A stretch of DNA of 64,000 bases from Clostridium_X cadaveris (GCF_039521325.1 NZ_BAAACD010000003.1), one strand, 5' to 3'. Numbered from the stretch's first letter, positions 23,888 through 34,108 are shown. Notes: generated by a model not told the origin, from the letters alone. Translations and numbers: made by a program.

Positions 23888-24259
23888 TTATCTAGTTTTT
23901 TTAAGTGCTGACATAAATATCTCTGCACTTCCCAAATTAGTGGCTACTGGAATGCAATGAACATCACATAATCTGATTAAAGCCGATACATCAGGTTCAT
24001 GAGGCTGAGCTGTAAGCGGATCTCTTAAAAAGATTACCAAATCCATTTCTCCTTCAGCTATCTTTGCCCCTATCTGTTGGTCGCCTCCAAGTGGTCCTGA
24101 TAAAAATCTTTGAACATCAAGCCCAACTATCTCTGATATAAGCTTACCAGTAGTACCGGTTGCAAAGAGCTCATGTTCCTCTAATAGGTTTTTGTATCTT
24201 TTTGCCAATTCTATTATGTCATCTTTTTTCTTGTCATGTGCTATAAGAGCAATTCTCAT
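23888..24259 (-). CDS. mgsA: methylglyoxal synthase
   Basis: Start ATG 24257-24259 (GGGGGAG 8 nt upstream) gives 123 residues. The family motifs are present: 'IALIAHDKKKDDI', 'LFATGTTGKLI', 'LSGPLGGDQQIGA' and 'LVIFLRDPLTAQPHEPDV' with the catalytic Asp residues. It converts dihydroxyacetone phosphate to methylglyoxal. Located 20 nt after rodA as in many clostridia. Confidence 0.96.
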   Translation of the reverse strand: MRIALIAHDKKKDDIIELAKRYKNLLEEHELFATGTTGKLISEIVGLDVQRFLSGPLGGDQQIGAKIAEGEMDLVIFLRDPLTAQPHEPDVSALIRLCDVHCIPVATNLGSAEIFMSALKKTR

Positions 24260-24279
24260 AACATTCTCCCCCTTCACCG

Positions 24280-25383
24280 CTAAAAATTAATTTTCTTTCG
24301 TCTCATACCTATATTCAGTATCAGTCCTATAGATATGAAATTTATCAGAGCGGAACTTCCTCCATAGCTCATAAGAGGAAGGGTTATTCCTGTAATAGGC
24401 ATAATACCTATAGTCATTCCTATATTCTGTAGTATAGAAAATAGCCATGAAGCAATTATTCCACCACATACTATTCTTCCAAATATGTCCTTAGAAGTCT
24501 TTCCTATATTGATGGCCTTATATATAAATATGCCATACAAAACCAATAATAATAATGCCCCTATAAGTCCCCACTGCTCTCCTAAAACAGCAAATATGAA
24601 GTCAGTCTGTTTTTCAGGCACAAACTGTGCGGAATAGCTTGTTCCGTGAGAAAGTCCGCTTCCAAGGACTCCACCAGAACCTATAGCTATCATAGATTGA
24701 ATCAACTGTCTTCCTCCTCCAAGAGGATCTGCTGCTGGATTTAAAAATAGAGTAAGTCTATTCTTCCAATAATTTTTCATAATAGGAGAATTCCACACTA
24801 AAGCTACAACTATAGTTAATGACATAAGTCCTCCAATTATAATTTTTATGTTGAGACCAGCTAAAAATACTATACCCAAAACAGTAAAGAAACACACCAT
24901 GGTCATACCCATGTCTGGCTGCTTGACTATAAGAAGCATTGGGACTAATGCATAAACACACAATATAAGAAAGTTTCGTACATCATTTATTTTACAGTCC
25001 ATATCATCAAGCTTTTTAGCAAGCATAAGGGTTATAGATATCTTTGCAAGCTCTGCAGGCTGAAAACCTATAGGTCCAAACTTTATCCATCCTGTAGCTC
25101 CATTTATGGTTACTCCTTTAAACTCAGTATACACAAGAAGAAGTACAGAAATCCAATAAATAATAGGAACGTAATTCTCTATTATTTTATAATCCACAAG
25201 AAGAATAAAGTAAATAGCTATAAGCCCTAAAATCAGCCATATAAACTGCTTTTCTGCGTCTCTAACTCCTGTTGCAGTATATATGTTTAAAATACCATAG
25301 AGCATTATCATTATGGAGGCTATAAGTATGCCAAAATCTAACTCTCTGATTAGCTTTGAATCTAGCTTAAAATTATTAAACAT
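24280..25383 (-). CDS. rodA: peptidoglycan polymerase RodA (SEDS family)
   Basis: 367 residues with about ten transmembrane helices and the SEDS signatures 'TEFKGVTINGATGWIKFGP', 'QPAELAKI' and near the C-terminus 'MPITGITLPLMSYGGSS'. RodA is the glycosyltransferase of the elongation machinery, partnered by the class B PBP encoded about 2 kb upstream (mrdA). Follows minE by about 100 nt in the same direction. Confidence 0.94.
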   Translation of the reverse strand: MFNNFKLDSKLIRELDFGILIASIMIMLYGILNIYTATGVRDAEKQFIWLILGLIAIYFILLVDYKIIENYVPIIYWISVLLLVYTEFKGVTINGATGWIKFGPIGFQPAELAKISITLMLAKKLDDMDCKINDVRNFLILCVYALVPMLLIVKQPDMGMTMVCFFTVLGIVFLAGLNIKIIIGGLMSLTIVVALVWNSPIMKNYWKNRLTLFLNPAADPLGGGRQLIQSMIAIGSGGVLGSGLSHGTSYSAQFVPEKQTDFIFAVLGEQWGLIGALLLLVLYGIFIYKAINIGKTSKDIFGRIVCGGIIASWLFSILQNIGMTIGIMPITGITLPLMSYGGSSALINFISIGLILNIGMRRKKINF

Positions 25384-25485
25384 AGCAAAATTCCTCCAAA
25401 TCTTAAGATTTCATATCTTAGTATATCACATAAATCTTAAAATTCTATGATATTTTACAAACTTAATAGGCAATTAATCTTAACT

Positions 25486-25743
25486 TTATCTAAGGTGTTT
25501 AATAGGTATATTTGCAACTAAAGCCGGTGAGGACTCTTGCTCACTATCCATTCTGCTTAGAGATATTTCAACATCATCACTATCAAACTCTACATACTTT
25601 GATATTACTAAAAGTATCTCATTTTTCATCTTTTCTAGGACGTCTTTAGGCAAATCTCCCTTATCATTTATAAGTATAAGTTTTAATCTATCTTTTGCTA
25701 CATCTTTAGACTTTTGTCTCCCAAACATTTTCATAAAATCCAC
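25486..25743 (-). CDS. minE: cell division topological specificity factor MinE
   Basis: 85 residues. 'KDVAKDRLKLILINDKGDLPKDVLEKMKNEILLVISKYVEFD' is the MinE core with the MinD-contact helix. GTG 25743 with GGAGG 9 nt upstream is a better start than the internal ATG at 25734. MinE displaces MinD from the membrane to drive Min oscillation. Presence of MinE rather than DivIVA-only control is typical of clostridia. Confidence 0.93.
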   Translation of the reverse strand: MDFMKMFGRQKSKDVAKDRLKLILINDKGDLPKDVLEKMKNEILLVISKYVEFDSDDVEISLSRMDSEQESSPALVANIPIKHLR

Positions 25744-25760
25744 GGTTCTACGCCTCCAAT

Positions 25761-26558
25761 CTATTTCTTAAATAGTTTTTTAAATACTCCCATAAAACCA
25801 CTTTCCGATGTTTGTTTTAGGTCTAATAATTGAACTTGTTCTCCTAAAATCCTACGGGCTATATTATTGAAGGCCTTTCCAGCTAAAGCTTTATCATCTA
25901 AAACAATAGGCTCTCCTTTATTTGTAGATACTGTTATATTTCTATCATCAGGAACTACTCCTATAAGTTTTACAGAAAGTATTTCTACGATATCACTTAC
26001 ATCCAGCATATCGCCTTTTTTAGTCATATCATAATTTAATCTATTTACTATTACCTCATAATCTTCTAAGCCTTTTGCTTCAAGTTTTCCAATAACTCTG
26101 TCAGCATCTCTTACTGAAGTGATTTCTGGATTTACTACTAATATAGCTCTATCTGCTCCAACTATAGCATTTTCAAATCCCTGCTCTATACCTGCTGGAC
26201 AATCAATTATAACATAATCAAATTCCTTTTTTAGTTCTGTAACTAATGATAGCATTTGTGATGTGGATATATCATTTTTATCCCTAGTCTGAGCTGTAGG
26301 AAGCATAAATAGGTTAGGCAGTCTCTTATCTTTTATAAGAGCTTGTTTAAGTCTGCATCTATTTTCCATGACATCCATGATAGTATAAACTATTCTATTT
26401 TCTAATCCCATCAACACATCTAAATTTCTTAGCCCTGTATCTCCATCTACAACAACAACAGATTTTCCTAACGCTGCTAAAGCTGTTCCTATATTTGCAG
26501 TGGTTGTTGTCTTTCCAACTCCACCTTTACCTGATGTTATTACAATTGACTCTCCCAT
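25761..26558 (-). CDS. minD: septum site-determining ATPase MinD
   Basis: Start ATG 26556-26558 (GGAGG 9 nt upstream) gives 265 residues; the upstream extension would reach into minC spacing and lacks homology. Deviant Walker A 'SGKGGVGKTTTTANIG' at 9-24, 'VVVDGDTGLRNLDVLMG', and a C-terminal amphipathic membrane-targeting helix 'FMGVFKKLFKK'. It recruits MinC to the membrane and is cycled by MinE. Confidence 0.96.
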   Translation of the reverse strand: MGESIVITSGKGGVGKTTTTANIGTALAALGKSVVVVDGDTGLRNLDVLMGLENRIVYTIMDVMENRCRLKQALIKDKRLPNLFMLPTAQTRDKNDISTSQMLSLVTELKKEFDYVIIDCPAGIEQGFENAIVGADRAILVVNPEITSVRDADRVIGKLEAKGLEDYEVIVNRLNYDMTKKGDMLDVSDIVEILSVKLIGVVPDDRNITVSTNKGEPIVLDDKALAGKAFNNIARRILGEQVQLLDLKQTSESGFMGVFKKLFKK

Positions 26559-26580
26559 TTTCTTACCTCCAAAATTCAAT

Positions 26581-27213
26581 TTATATGTATTTATTAAGTA
26601 TATATGGTTCAACTACTATTGCACCATCTTTTATCTTCGCTATTTCCGGGTAGGGTGGCTTTTCTCCTCCCTCAGGTGCTCTTGTTATTATACTGCCTAT
26701 TTGTATTATTTCTGGCTGCATACAAAAAGCCCCTATTATAGATTTTTCGTTTCCGGTATATCCTGCATGAACGTGTCCTCTGATAGTTCCTAAAACCATT
26801 ATATTTCCACCAGCGTAAATCTCAGCTCCTGCATTTACATCCCCAACTATAACTACATTTCCTACGTACTTTATACACTGTCCCCCTCTAACTGTCTTTC
26901 TTATAAATTTAGTTCTTCCTTCATATATTCCTTGAAAGACTTTGTCCTTTTTATCCTGCTTATTTTCAAAAATACAATCCATGATTTTGAACTCATCAAA
27001 AAGAAGATTCTTTAAGTTTGATTGCTCTCTATGAGTAACATTGCTTGTATCCATACTTAATTTTATAGTAAAGCCCTTATAAAAGCCTTTTCCCCTTTGG
27101 AGTTTTGCTACCAAGGCTTCTACTATAGAATCAAAATCTTGGAACTTATCTGTATTTATCACAGCAATTAACCCATCTTTATTTCCTTTTATCATTATTC
27201 CGTCATCTTTCAT
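26581..27213 (-). CDS. minC: septum site-determining protein MinC
   Basis: 210 residues. N-terminal FtsZ-inhibitory domain (about 1-100) and C-terminal right-handed beta-helix MinD-binding domain ('VGDVNAGAEIYAGGNIMVLGTIRGHVHAG'). Inhibits FtsZ assembly away from midcell. GGAGG stands 8 nt before ATG. First gene of minCDE. Confidence 0.95.
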   Translation of the reverse strand: MKDDGIMIKGNKDGLIAVINTDKFQDFDSIVEALVAKLQRGKGFYKGFTIKLSMDTSNVTHREQSNLKNLLFDEFKIMDCIFENKQDKKDKVFQGIYEGRTKFIRKTVRGGQCIKYVGNVVIVGDVNAGAEIYAGGNIMVLGTIRGHVHAGYTGNEKSIIGAFCMQPEIIQIGSIITRAPEGGEKPPYPEIAKIKDGAIVVEPYILNKYI

Positions 27214-27292
27214 AGAAATACCTCCAACAAAATAACCTAATCTATATATTTCAACATTAATTTAGTAAATTCCTTCAAAAATTCTAATTAAA

Positions 27293-27337
27293 TATAAAAA
27301 TCCAGTAAAGAACTTTTAATCAAGCTCTTTACTGGAT
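27293..27337 (-). terminator. terminator between mrdA and minC
   Basis: Hairpin ATCCAGTAAAGA / TCTTTACTGGAT, followed on the minus strand by TTTTTATATTT. It would at least partly separate mre/mrdA from minCDE. Confidence 0.75.
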
Positions 27338-27345
27338 CAAAATTT

Positions 27346-30165
27346 TTATTGTGCTGCTGGCAATTCATAATTAAATCTTGGAGTATATCCTGGATATTCT
27401 TTTTGAAGTCTTTCTTTAAAGTAAGACTCATATACAGCTCTAGCAACGTTCGCAGCTTCTCCTCCGTGACCACCATCATAAATAACTACTGTTATAGCTA
27501 TTTCCGGGTTATCAACTGGTGCAAAACCAGTATATACAGCGTAAGAAGTTCTTCCAACTGCTTCCTGTACTCCACCTTCTCTGAAGGTAGCACTACCTGT
27601 TTTACCTGCAGTTCTCATAGGAAACCCTTGGAACGCATATCTTGCTGTACCATCATTAGTTGTAGCTGACATACCATCTTTTACTATCTGTAATGTCTTT
27701 TGGCTTATCCCAACGTCCTCAATAAGTCTTGGCTTTATATCTTCAACAACTTCTCCATTAGAGTTTAAAATCTTATCTACAAGATGCGTTTCATATCTCT
27801 TTCCACCATTAGCAACAGTAGACATAAAGTTTACCATTTGAAGTGGAGTATATTCATTTATACCCTGTCCTATAGCTGTATTAAGTATATTCGCCGGAGT
27901 AATTATTTCTGTACGTTTATCAAAAACTACATATTGTCCTAATGCGAAACTCATAGATTCTATATCCTTTTTGCTATACTTTGATTTTTCTTCATCTGAA
28001 AGTAAGTTTATATAGTTGCTTATTAAACCTTGAAGGTCTTGAGTGAAGACTTTGTGTTCTTCTCCCTTTCTCTTGTCATCTATATCACTTAAAAGCTTCT
28101 CTCTAACAGCAGACTTTATAGCTTCTTTCCCATTTGCTATATCTTTGCTGTCTCCGTCTTTCTTTCCTATATCCAATGAAGTAAATCTGTAGCCCGCATA
28201 ATATCCGTCATTAAGAATTCTTACTACATCATACTTTGAAGTTGCAGCAACGGCCCTCTTTATCTTGTCATAACTGAAAGTCTGCCCCATTGGATTTTCT
28301 GTAATCTCAATTCCAGTTGTAGAGTCTGTTCCTTCCTTACTTCCAAGTCCAAATTTCCAAGCATACCTAGCTATTATGTCTAATCCGAATTGCTGTTGTA
28401 ATCTATAACCAACTTCAAAGAAATAATAGTTACAAGAAACAGCTATTGCTTTTCTCATATCTGTAGGTCCATGTGTCTGTCCACTACTATTATATATATC
28501 ATCTGCACCCTTAAAAGTCTTTATATCATCATATTTATTAAATATACCCACGTCATTTACTATTGTATTCTCATCAACTACACCTTCTTCAAGACCTGCT
28601 ATTGCAGTTAAAATCTTAAATGTAGATCCTGGTGCAACCAATCCTTGGGTAGCGTAATTAAATGTATACTTAGGATACACGTCAAACGGATCTTTTCTTA
28701 CACTCCCATCTTTAAAGTTATCATCCACAGGGAAGATATAGTCTAAAGTATTTTCATTTACACCAGCCTCTGAAATAACAGTGTTTTCAGGAAGTCCCAT
28801 TTTCTTAATATACTCTTTTCCAAACTTCTCTAAGTTAGGGCTAAAATAAGTTTCAACCTGCTCAGTTGTAAGCTTTCCTGAAGTAGCAAATAGGTTAGGA
28901 TCATAACTTGGCAGTGATACCATGGAGATAATCTCACCAGTGTTAACATTCTCTACCACAACAGCTCCCCTATTGGCATTTTTTACATTCAGCCCATCTC
29001 CAAGTCTCCCTCTACTTTGAAGGCTTGACATTACTTCCTTTAAGGATTGCTCTGCAGTATACTGAACATCTTTATCTATTGTAAGCTGTACATTTTGTCC
29101 TGGTGATGCAGCTAAACTAAATAGCTCCTCAGTTTTCTTACCTTGACTGTTTACTTTTACTACATTCCCACCTTTTCTACCACGAAGTCTATCTTCAAAT
29201 GCAGATTCTATTCCGTTTTTGCCTATCATATCCGTAGATACATCATAGCCTCTTTCCTCATACTTATCTTTCTGATCTGTACTTATGGAACCTAAATATC
29301 CTATTACAGCTGAAGCTAAATCCTTATATGGATAAACTCTTGTAGGCTGCATAACAACATCTATTCCTGGAAGTACACTTGCTTTCTGCATGAAAATCAA
29401 AGATGATTCTTTTTTTATATCACTTGCTATAACAACAGGCTTATATCCTGTAAATCTCTGCATCTTCATAGCATCTCTAACAACTATATACTTTCTAACT
29501 TCTTCTAGAGAATACTTTTTAAGAAGCATTTCTTTTACATCTGCTCCAGTAATCTTCTGCTTCTTTATATCATCAGATGTTAATCCAACCATTCTATAAA
29601 GTTCATAATCTATTATGAGTTTATCAAATACTTCCTCTGGAGTTATTTCCATCATAGCTTCATTTATGGCTGTCTTTTGATCATCAGTAAGTTCATCCTT
29701 TTGATTAGGATAAAGTTTTTTCTTTATAACATCGTCCAAACCTCTGTCAATCTTAAATCTTCTTTCCATAGCTTTTCTTGTATCTGGATCAGAAGAGTTA
29801 AATTCAAACCTATATGGATTTATTTTTACAGCAAGGTCATCTACAAGTGTCTCTCCTGTCTCATCAAGAAGTTTGAATGTGTCTCTCAGCGTGTCAAATA
29901 TAAACTTATTATTTTCTTCTGTTTCATTAAATACTACCATATAGCTCTGTTCAGATTTTGCAAGAACAGCCCCATTTTTGTCTAGTATCATTCCTCTCGG
30001 TGCTGTATCAACAATTTGTCTTACAGAACTGCTATTAGCTTCTTCTTTGTAATTCTCATGGTTTATAATTTGAATATAAATAAGCCTAGTGACTATGGCC
30101 GAAAATATAAGTACCATAACAACAATCATAAAATTGTATCTATTAAAACTTTTCTTCTTTTTCAT
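27346..30165 (-). CDS. mrdA: penicillin-binding protein 2 (class B transpeptidase, elongation)
   Basis: 939 residues, longer than the 600-700 of most PBP2, chiefly through inserts in the N-terminal dimerisation half and between the catalytic motifs. One N-terminal membrane anchor (about 13-31). Transpeptidase motifs: 'APGSTFKIL' (SxxK), 'AVSCNYYFFEVG' (SxN) and 'RTAGKTGSATF' (KTG). It crosslinks peptidoglycan with RodA in the MreBCD-guided elongasome, and follows mreD by 15 nt. Confidence 0.94.
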   Translation of the reverse strand: MKKKKSFNRYNFMIVVMVLIFSAIVTRLIYIQIINHENYKEEANSSSVRQIVDTAPRGMILDKNGAVLAKSEQSYMVVFNETEENNKFIFDTLRDTFKLLDETGETLVDDLAVKINPYRFEFNSSDPDTRKAMERRFKIDRGLDDVIKKKLYPNQKDELTDDQKTAINEAMMEITPEEVFDKLIIDYELYRMVGLTSDDIKKQKITGADVKEMLLKKYSLEEVRKYIVVRDAMKMQRFTGYKPVVIASDIKKESSLIFMQKASVLPGIDVVMQPTRVYPYKDLASAVIGYLGSISTDQKDKYEERGYDVSTDMIGKNGIESAFEDRLRGRKGGNVVKVNSQGKKTEELFSLAASPGQNVQLTIDKDVQYTAEQSLKEVMSSLQSRGRLGDGLNVKNANRGAVVVENVNTGEIISMVSLPSYDPNLFATSGKLTTEQVETYFSPNLEKFGKEYIKKMGLPENTVISEAGVNENTLDYIFPVDDNFKDGSVRKDPFDVYPKYTFNYATQGLVAPGSTFKILTAIAGLEEGVVDENTIVNDVGIFNKYDDIKTFKGADDIYNSSGQTHGPTDMRKAIAVSCNYYFFEVGYRLQQQFGLDIIARYAWKFGLGSKEGTDSTTGIEITENPMGQTFSYDKIKRAVAATSKYDVVRILNDGYYAGYRFTSLDIGKKDGDSKDIANGKEAIKSAVREKLLSDIDDKRKGEEHKVFTQDLQGLISNYINLLSDEEKSKYSKKDIESMSFALGQYVVFDKRTEIITPANILNTAIGQGINEYTPLQMVNFMSTVANGGKRYETHLVDKILNSNGEVVEDIKPRLIEDVGISQKTLQIVKDGMSATTNDGTARYAFQGFPMRTAGKTGSATFREGGVQEAVGRTSYAVYTGFAPVDNPEIAITVVIYDGGHGGEAANVARAVYESYFKERLQKEYPGYTPRFNYELPAAQ

Positions 30166-30180
30166 CTCATCACCTATGCT

Positions 30181-30678
30181 TTAAAATTTCCATTGCTTTT
30201 TCATAAAAGGTTTTTCACAAAGTCTATATACTCTTTTATACATGAAAAAGCTTAGAACTATGGAATATACACTGCTTATAAGGATTGAACTTATATCCAT
30301 CTTTATTTTTAAAACATATAAGATGGTAAAAATAGCAAATCCTTTTAATAAGCACAAAACAAATGTACCTATAACTGGTATCAGTCTTTTTTCCTTGAAG
30401 ATGTTTTCTCCTATTTTGCAAGCTAAAATGCATAAAAGCATGTTTGTAAGAGCATTTAGTCCCATACCATTAAACATATATAAGTCTTGAAGAAGTCCAG
30501 AAAACACTCCAATTATAACTGCATCTTTGTAATCATTTATAAATGAATAGCTTAACACAAATACAAATAGTAAACTTCCATAATTTCCACCTATACTAAA
30601 AAATGGCACAACAGTATTGTCTAATATTAAAAATAGAATACAGAGAGCTATTAGGGTTAATTTCTTTGCATAGTTCAT
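30181..30678 (-). CDS. mreD: rod shape-determining protein MreD
   Basis: 165 residues, five to six transmembrane helices; 'GVFSGLLQDLYMFNGMGLNALTNML' is the recognisable MreD stretch. Integral-membrane partner of MreC. It starts 1 nt after the mreC stop. Confidence 0.9.
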   Translation of the reverse strand: MNYAKKLTLIALCILFLILDNTVVPFFSIGGNYGSLLFVFVLSYSFINDYKDAVIIGVFSGLLQDLYMFNGMGLNALTNMLLCILACKIGENIFKEKRLIPVIGTFVLCLLKGFAIFTILYVLKIKMDISSILISSVYSIVLSFFMYKRVYRLCEKPFMKKQWKF

Positions 30679-30679
30679 A

Positions 30680-31525
30680 TTAATACTTTATTTCTCTCTT
30701 ATCTTTTGGCACTATTACCATAAGTTCTTCTAACTTATTATAGTCCACATATGGTTCTACAATGGCTACTTTCATAAGCTTAACCTTATCCTCAGTAACA
30801 CCTATAACCTCTCCAATCTTTATATCTTTAGGATATATATTTCCGCTTCCTGAGGTTAGTATTACGTCTCCTTCTTTTACTTCCGAAGTTAGAGGGAGGT
30901 TATATACTTTTGCTAAAAGTCTACCATTTGAATCTCTGTATCCAGTAACTATTCCTACAGTTTCCCTAGTGCTCTCTACTAAGGCAGCAACTGCTATATT
31001 TTCATTGGTAAGTGACTGTACTATTGCCCAATTCGAAGCCACAGAAGTTACCTGTCCAACTAATCCTTTAGCTGCTACAACAACCATACCTTTTTCTAGT
31101 CCATCATTTTTTCCTCTGTCTATTGTATAACCATCTAAAAAGCTGTTTCCAGCATTCCCTATTATGTTACATGTCAAATATTCGTACTCTGACTTTTGAT
31201 CCTTGAAATTTACTAAATCTCTTAATCTTTCATTTTCATTTTTTAAAGATCTATATTCTATTGCCATACTTTCAAGTTCATTATTTTTCTTTTTAAGTTC
31301 TTCATTTTCCTTTTTTACATCTGAAAAATTAACGGCAAACTCACCAAAATTTTTTATAGAATTGCTTATATTATAAAAAACTTTCTGCACCGGATTTAAT
31401 GCACCGGTAACTCCATCTTCTACGAAACTCCTACTATCCCTCTTAATACTAATTCCAATTAATCCTAAAAATGCAACTGACAGTACCACTACAGTAACTG
31501 CCAGTTTGTTTTTAAAGAACTTCAT
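30680..31525 (-). CDS. mreC: rod shape-determining protein MreC
   Basis: 281 residues: N-terminal membrane anchor (8-26), a coiled coil ('VKKENEELKKKNNELESMA' onward to about 100) and the two beta-barrel domains ('GLVGQVTSVASNWAIVQSL', 'LTSGSGNIYPKDIKIGEV'). Extracytoplasmic scaffold linking MreB and PBP2/RodA. It starts 2 nt after the mreB stop. Confidence 0.94.
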   Translation of the reverse strand: MKFFKNKLAVTVVVLSVAFLGLIGISIKRDSRSFVEDGVTGALNPVQKVFYNISNSIKNFGEFAVNFSDVKKENEELKKKNNELESMAIEYRSLKNENERLRDLVNFKDQKSEYEYLTCNIIGNAGNSFLDGYTIDRGKNDGLEKGMVVVAAKGLVGQVTSVASNWAIVQSLTNENIAVAALVESTRETVGIVTGYRDSNGRLLAKVYNLPLTSEVKEGDVILTSGSGNIYPKDIKIGEVIGVTEDKVKLMKVAIVEPYVDYNKLEELMVIVPKDKREIKY

Positions 31526-31527
31526 AA

Positions 31528-32547
31528 TTAGCCTCTTTGTTGTTTAATTATACTGTCTATATTTTCCAAAGCTTTTCCTGCACCTAAAGCTACGCAGTCA
31601 AGAGGAGATTCTGCAATATGAACAGGCATATGAGTTTCATGGTTTATTAATAGATCAAGGCCTCTTAAAAGTGCGCCTCCACCTGCAAGCATTATTCCTT
31701 TATCCATTATATCTGCAGAAAGTTCTGGTGGTGTTTTTTCTAAAGTTATCTTTATAGCTTCTATAATAGAAGATACTGGCTCACTTAAAGCTTCTCTTAT
31801 TTGTTCTTCCGAAATTTCTATAGTTTTTGGAAGACCAGATATAAGGTCTCTTCCCTTTATATCCATAACTTTTTCTTCTTCATCTTCAACTTTAAATGCA
31901 GAACCTAATTCCATCTTTATAGTTTCAGCTGTTCTCTCACCAATCATAAGATTGTATTCTTTTTTGATATAGTTTATTATAGCGTGGTCAAGTTCATCTC
32001 CAGCTACTCTTAATGATCTGCTTGTTACTATACCACCCAATGATATTATAGCAACTTCTGTAGTACCGCCTCCGATATCTACTATCATACTTCCAGTAGG
32101 CTCATCTACAGGAAGTCCTGCTCCGATTGCTGCTGCCATAGGTTCTTCCATAAGTACTACGTCTCTTGCTCCAGCCTGTTTAGTTGCTTCAAGTATTGCT
32201 CTTCTCTCTACTTCTGTAACACCTGATGGGAAACATACTATTATTCTTGGGCTTGAAAAGGCTGATTTTGTTATTACTTTATCTATAAACTTTTTAAGCA
32301 TTATTTGTGTTACATCAAAGTCAGCTATAACCCCATCTTTCATAGGTCTTATAGCAACTATGTTTCCTGGAGTTCTTCCTATCATTCTCTTAGCTTCTGC
32401 TCCAACAGCTAGAGGCTTTTTTGTAGTGTTATTTATAGCTACAACGGATGGTTCTCTAAGAACTATCCCTTTACCCTTTACATATACTAATGTGTTTGCA
32501 GTTCCTAAATCTATTCCCATATCTTTAGTAATACCGAAAAATCCCAT
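31528..32547 (-). CDS. mreB: actin-like rod shape-determining protein MreB
   Basis: 339 residues. Actin-fold motifs: phosphate 1 'GIDLGTANTLVYVKGKGIV', connect/phosphate 2 'IVDIGGGTTEVAIISLGGI' and adenosine 'IMLAGGGALLRGLD'. Cytosolic filament guiding lateral wall synthesis. First of mreBCD. Confidence 0.97.
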   Translation of the reverse strand: MGFFGITKDMGIDLGTANTLVYVKGKGIVLREPSVVAINNTTKKPLAVGAEAKRMIGRTPGNIVAIRPMKDGVIADFDVTQIMLKKFIDKVITKSAFSSPRIIVCFPSGVTEVERRAILEATKQAGARDVVLMEEPMAAAIGAGLPVDEPTGSMIVDIGGGTTEVAIISLGGIVTSRSLRVAGDELDHAIINYIKKEYNLMIGERTAETIKMELGSAFKVEDEEEKVMDIKGRDLISGLPKTIEISEEQIREALSEPVSSIIEAIKITLEKTPPELSADIMDKGIMLAGGGALLRGLDLLINHETHMPVHIAESPLDCVALGAGKALENIDSIIKQQRG

Positions 32548-32566
32548 ATTTTTTCTCCTTTCAAAG

Positions 32567-33253
32567 TTAAAGTAAGTTCTTTTCCTTAAGACTTACATAT
32601 TTCCTATTTCCAATTATTATGTGATCTAAAAGCTCTATCCCCAAAATATTACCGCATTCCTTTAATCTCGAAGTTATATTTATGTCCTCATTACTTGGTG
32701 ATGGATCCCCAGATGGATGATTGTGACATATAATAATGGAAGCTGAACTTTCTCTTATAGCTTCCTTAAAAATCTCTCTCGGATGTACTATAGAAGAGTT
32801 TAAACTTCCTATAGATACAGTTTTTATAGCGATAACTACATTCTTAGTATTTACCATTATAAGTTTTAAAATCTCTTTTTTTAAAACCATCATCTCTTTC
32901 ATCATTAAACCAGCTACATCCTTAGGACATGTTATTCTGTAATCATCTCCTGATGAAAAAGTTTCAAACCGTTTTGCAAGTTCTCCTAATGCTATAATCT
33001 TTGCAGCCTTTGCATCTTTAATGCCATTTAAGGATGTAAGTTCATCTTTTGAGGCATGAAAAAGCTTATTAAGTCCGCCCATCTCGTCTAAAATTACATT
33101 ACATAATTCCAACACATTTTCACCTTTGAATCCGCTTCCTAAAATAATGGCTAAAAGTTCTGCATTTGATATACTTGATGGTCCATATCTAAATAGTCTT
33201 TCTCTGGGACGTTCATTCTCAGGTAAATCTGTAATCTTTAAATTAGATTTCAT
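32567..33253 (-). CDS. radC: RadC family JAB-domain protein
   Basis: 228 residues: an N-terminal HhH-like region ('ELLAIILGSGFKGENVL ... LNGIKDAKAAKIIALGELAKR') and a C-terminal MPN/JAB domain with the metal motif 'HNHPSGDPSPSNEDINIT'. Often placed between maf and mreB in Firmicutes, as here. Despite its name its role in DNA repair is not established. Confidence 0.94.
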   Translation of the reverse strand: MKSNLKITDLPENERPRERLFRYGPSSISNAELLAIILGSGFKGENVLELCNVILDEMGGLNKLFHASKDELTSLNGIKDAKAAKIIALGELAKRFETFSSGDDYRITCPKDVAGLMMKEMMVLKKEILKLIMVNTKNVVIAIKTVSIGSLNSSIVHPREIFKEAIRESSASIIICHNHPSGDPSPSNEDINITSRLKECGNILGIELLDHIIIGNRKYVSLKEKNLL

Positions 33254-33308
33254 TACAATTCTCCTTTTCTATAACCCATCCCAATATTACCTATATAATT
33301 CGCTAAAA

Positions 33309-33881
33309 CTACTTTAAAGTTAATGTATCTATTAGTTTCTTAAGCTTATTTAACGGAAGTCCTACAACATTGTAGTAACAGCCATGTATTTCTTCTACAA
33401 ATACTCCAGCAAGACCTTGAATACCATAAGCTCCTGCCTTATCCAAAGGTTCCTTTGTCTTAACATAGTTTAAAATCTCCTCATCACTAAGCTGAGAAAA
33501 CTTTATGCTCGTCATTGCGAAATCACTTAGAGTAGTGAGTTCTGGAGTTTTTATTACAGTAATGCCCGAGTAAACCTCATGAGTTCTTCCACTCAGTGCT
33601 TTTATCATGTTAATAGCTTCTTCTTCGTCAGAAGGCTTACCTAACACCTTATGGTCTAATGATACAATTGTGTCAGCACCTATAACCAAAGCTTCCTCTG
33701 AAATATTTTTTGCAATATCCATAGCTTTGTTATAGGAAAGTTCCTTAACATACCCTCCAAAATCTCCTTGAAAGTTGATACTATTTTCGTCAAAATCACT
33801 AATTTTAACATCAAAATTTTGTGTTATCCTACTTAAAAGTTCTCTTCTTCTTGGAGAAGATGAGGCTAAAATTATATTCAT
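33309..33881 (-). CDS. maf: Maf family nucleoside triphosphate pyrophosphatase
   Basis: Start ATG 33879-33881, 8 nt after AGGAAG (a GTG three codons upstream touches the Shine-Dalgarno); 190 residues. Motifs 'ILASSSPRRRELL', 'VIGADTIVSLDHKVLGKPSD', 'SGRTHEVYSGI' and 'DKAGAYGIQGLAGVFVE' are the Maf signature. It hydrolyses dTTP/UTP or modified nucleotides and affects septation in Bacillus. Heads the maf-radC-mreBCD run. Confidence 0.95.
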   Translation of the reverse strand: MNIILASSSPRRRELLSRITQNFDVKISDFDENSINFQGDFGGYVKELSYNKAMDIAKNISEEALVIGADTIVSLDHKVLGKPSDEEEAINMIKALSGRTHEVYSGITVIKTPELTTLSDFAMTSIKFSQLSDEEILNYVKTKEPLDKAGAYGIQGLAGVFVEEIHGCYYNVVGLPLNKLKKLIDTLTLK

Positions 33882-34061
33882 CCTGACCACTTCCTAGCTT
33901 ATTACTCAGAGCTTACTTCTCATACCATTGTAATGGTCCAAGCAATATAAACTCATTATACTTCATCTTATATAGTTTACCATTTAATATTTTCTTAAAC
34001 AAGTATCTTAGGATGTTTTTAAGAAATTTTAAAGTTTATTAAAATACTCTACACGAAAATA

Positions 34062-34104
34062 GAAAACCATAGAAAAACTTATCAAAAAGTTCCTTCTATG
34101 GTTT
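34062..34104 (-). terminator. terminator after the SPOR-domain gene
   Basis: Arms AAACCATAGAA / TTCTATGGTTT, T-rich on the minus-strand exit, 5 nt after the stop codon. Confidence 0.75.
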
Positions 34105-34108
34105 CACT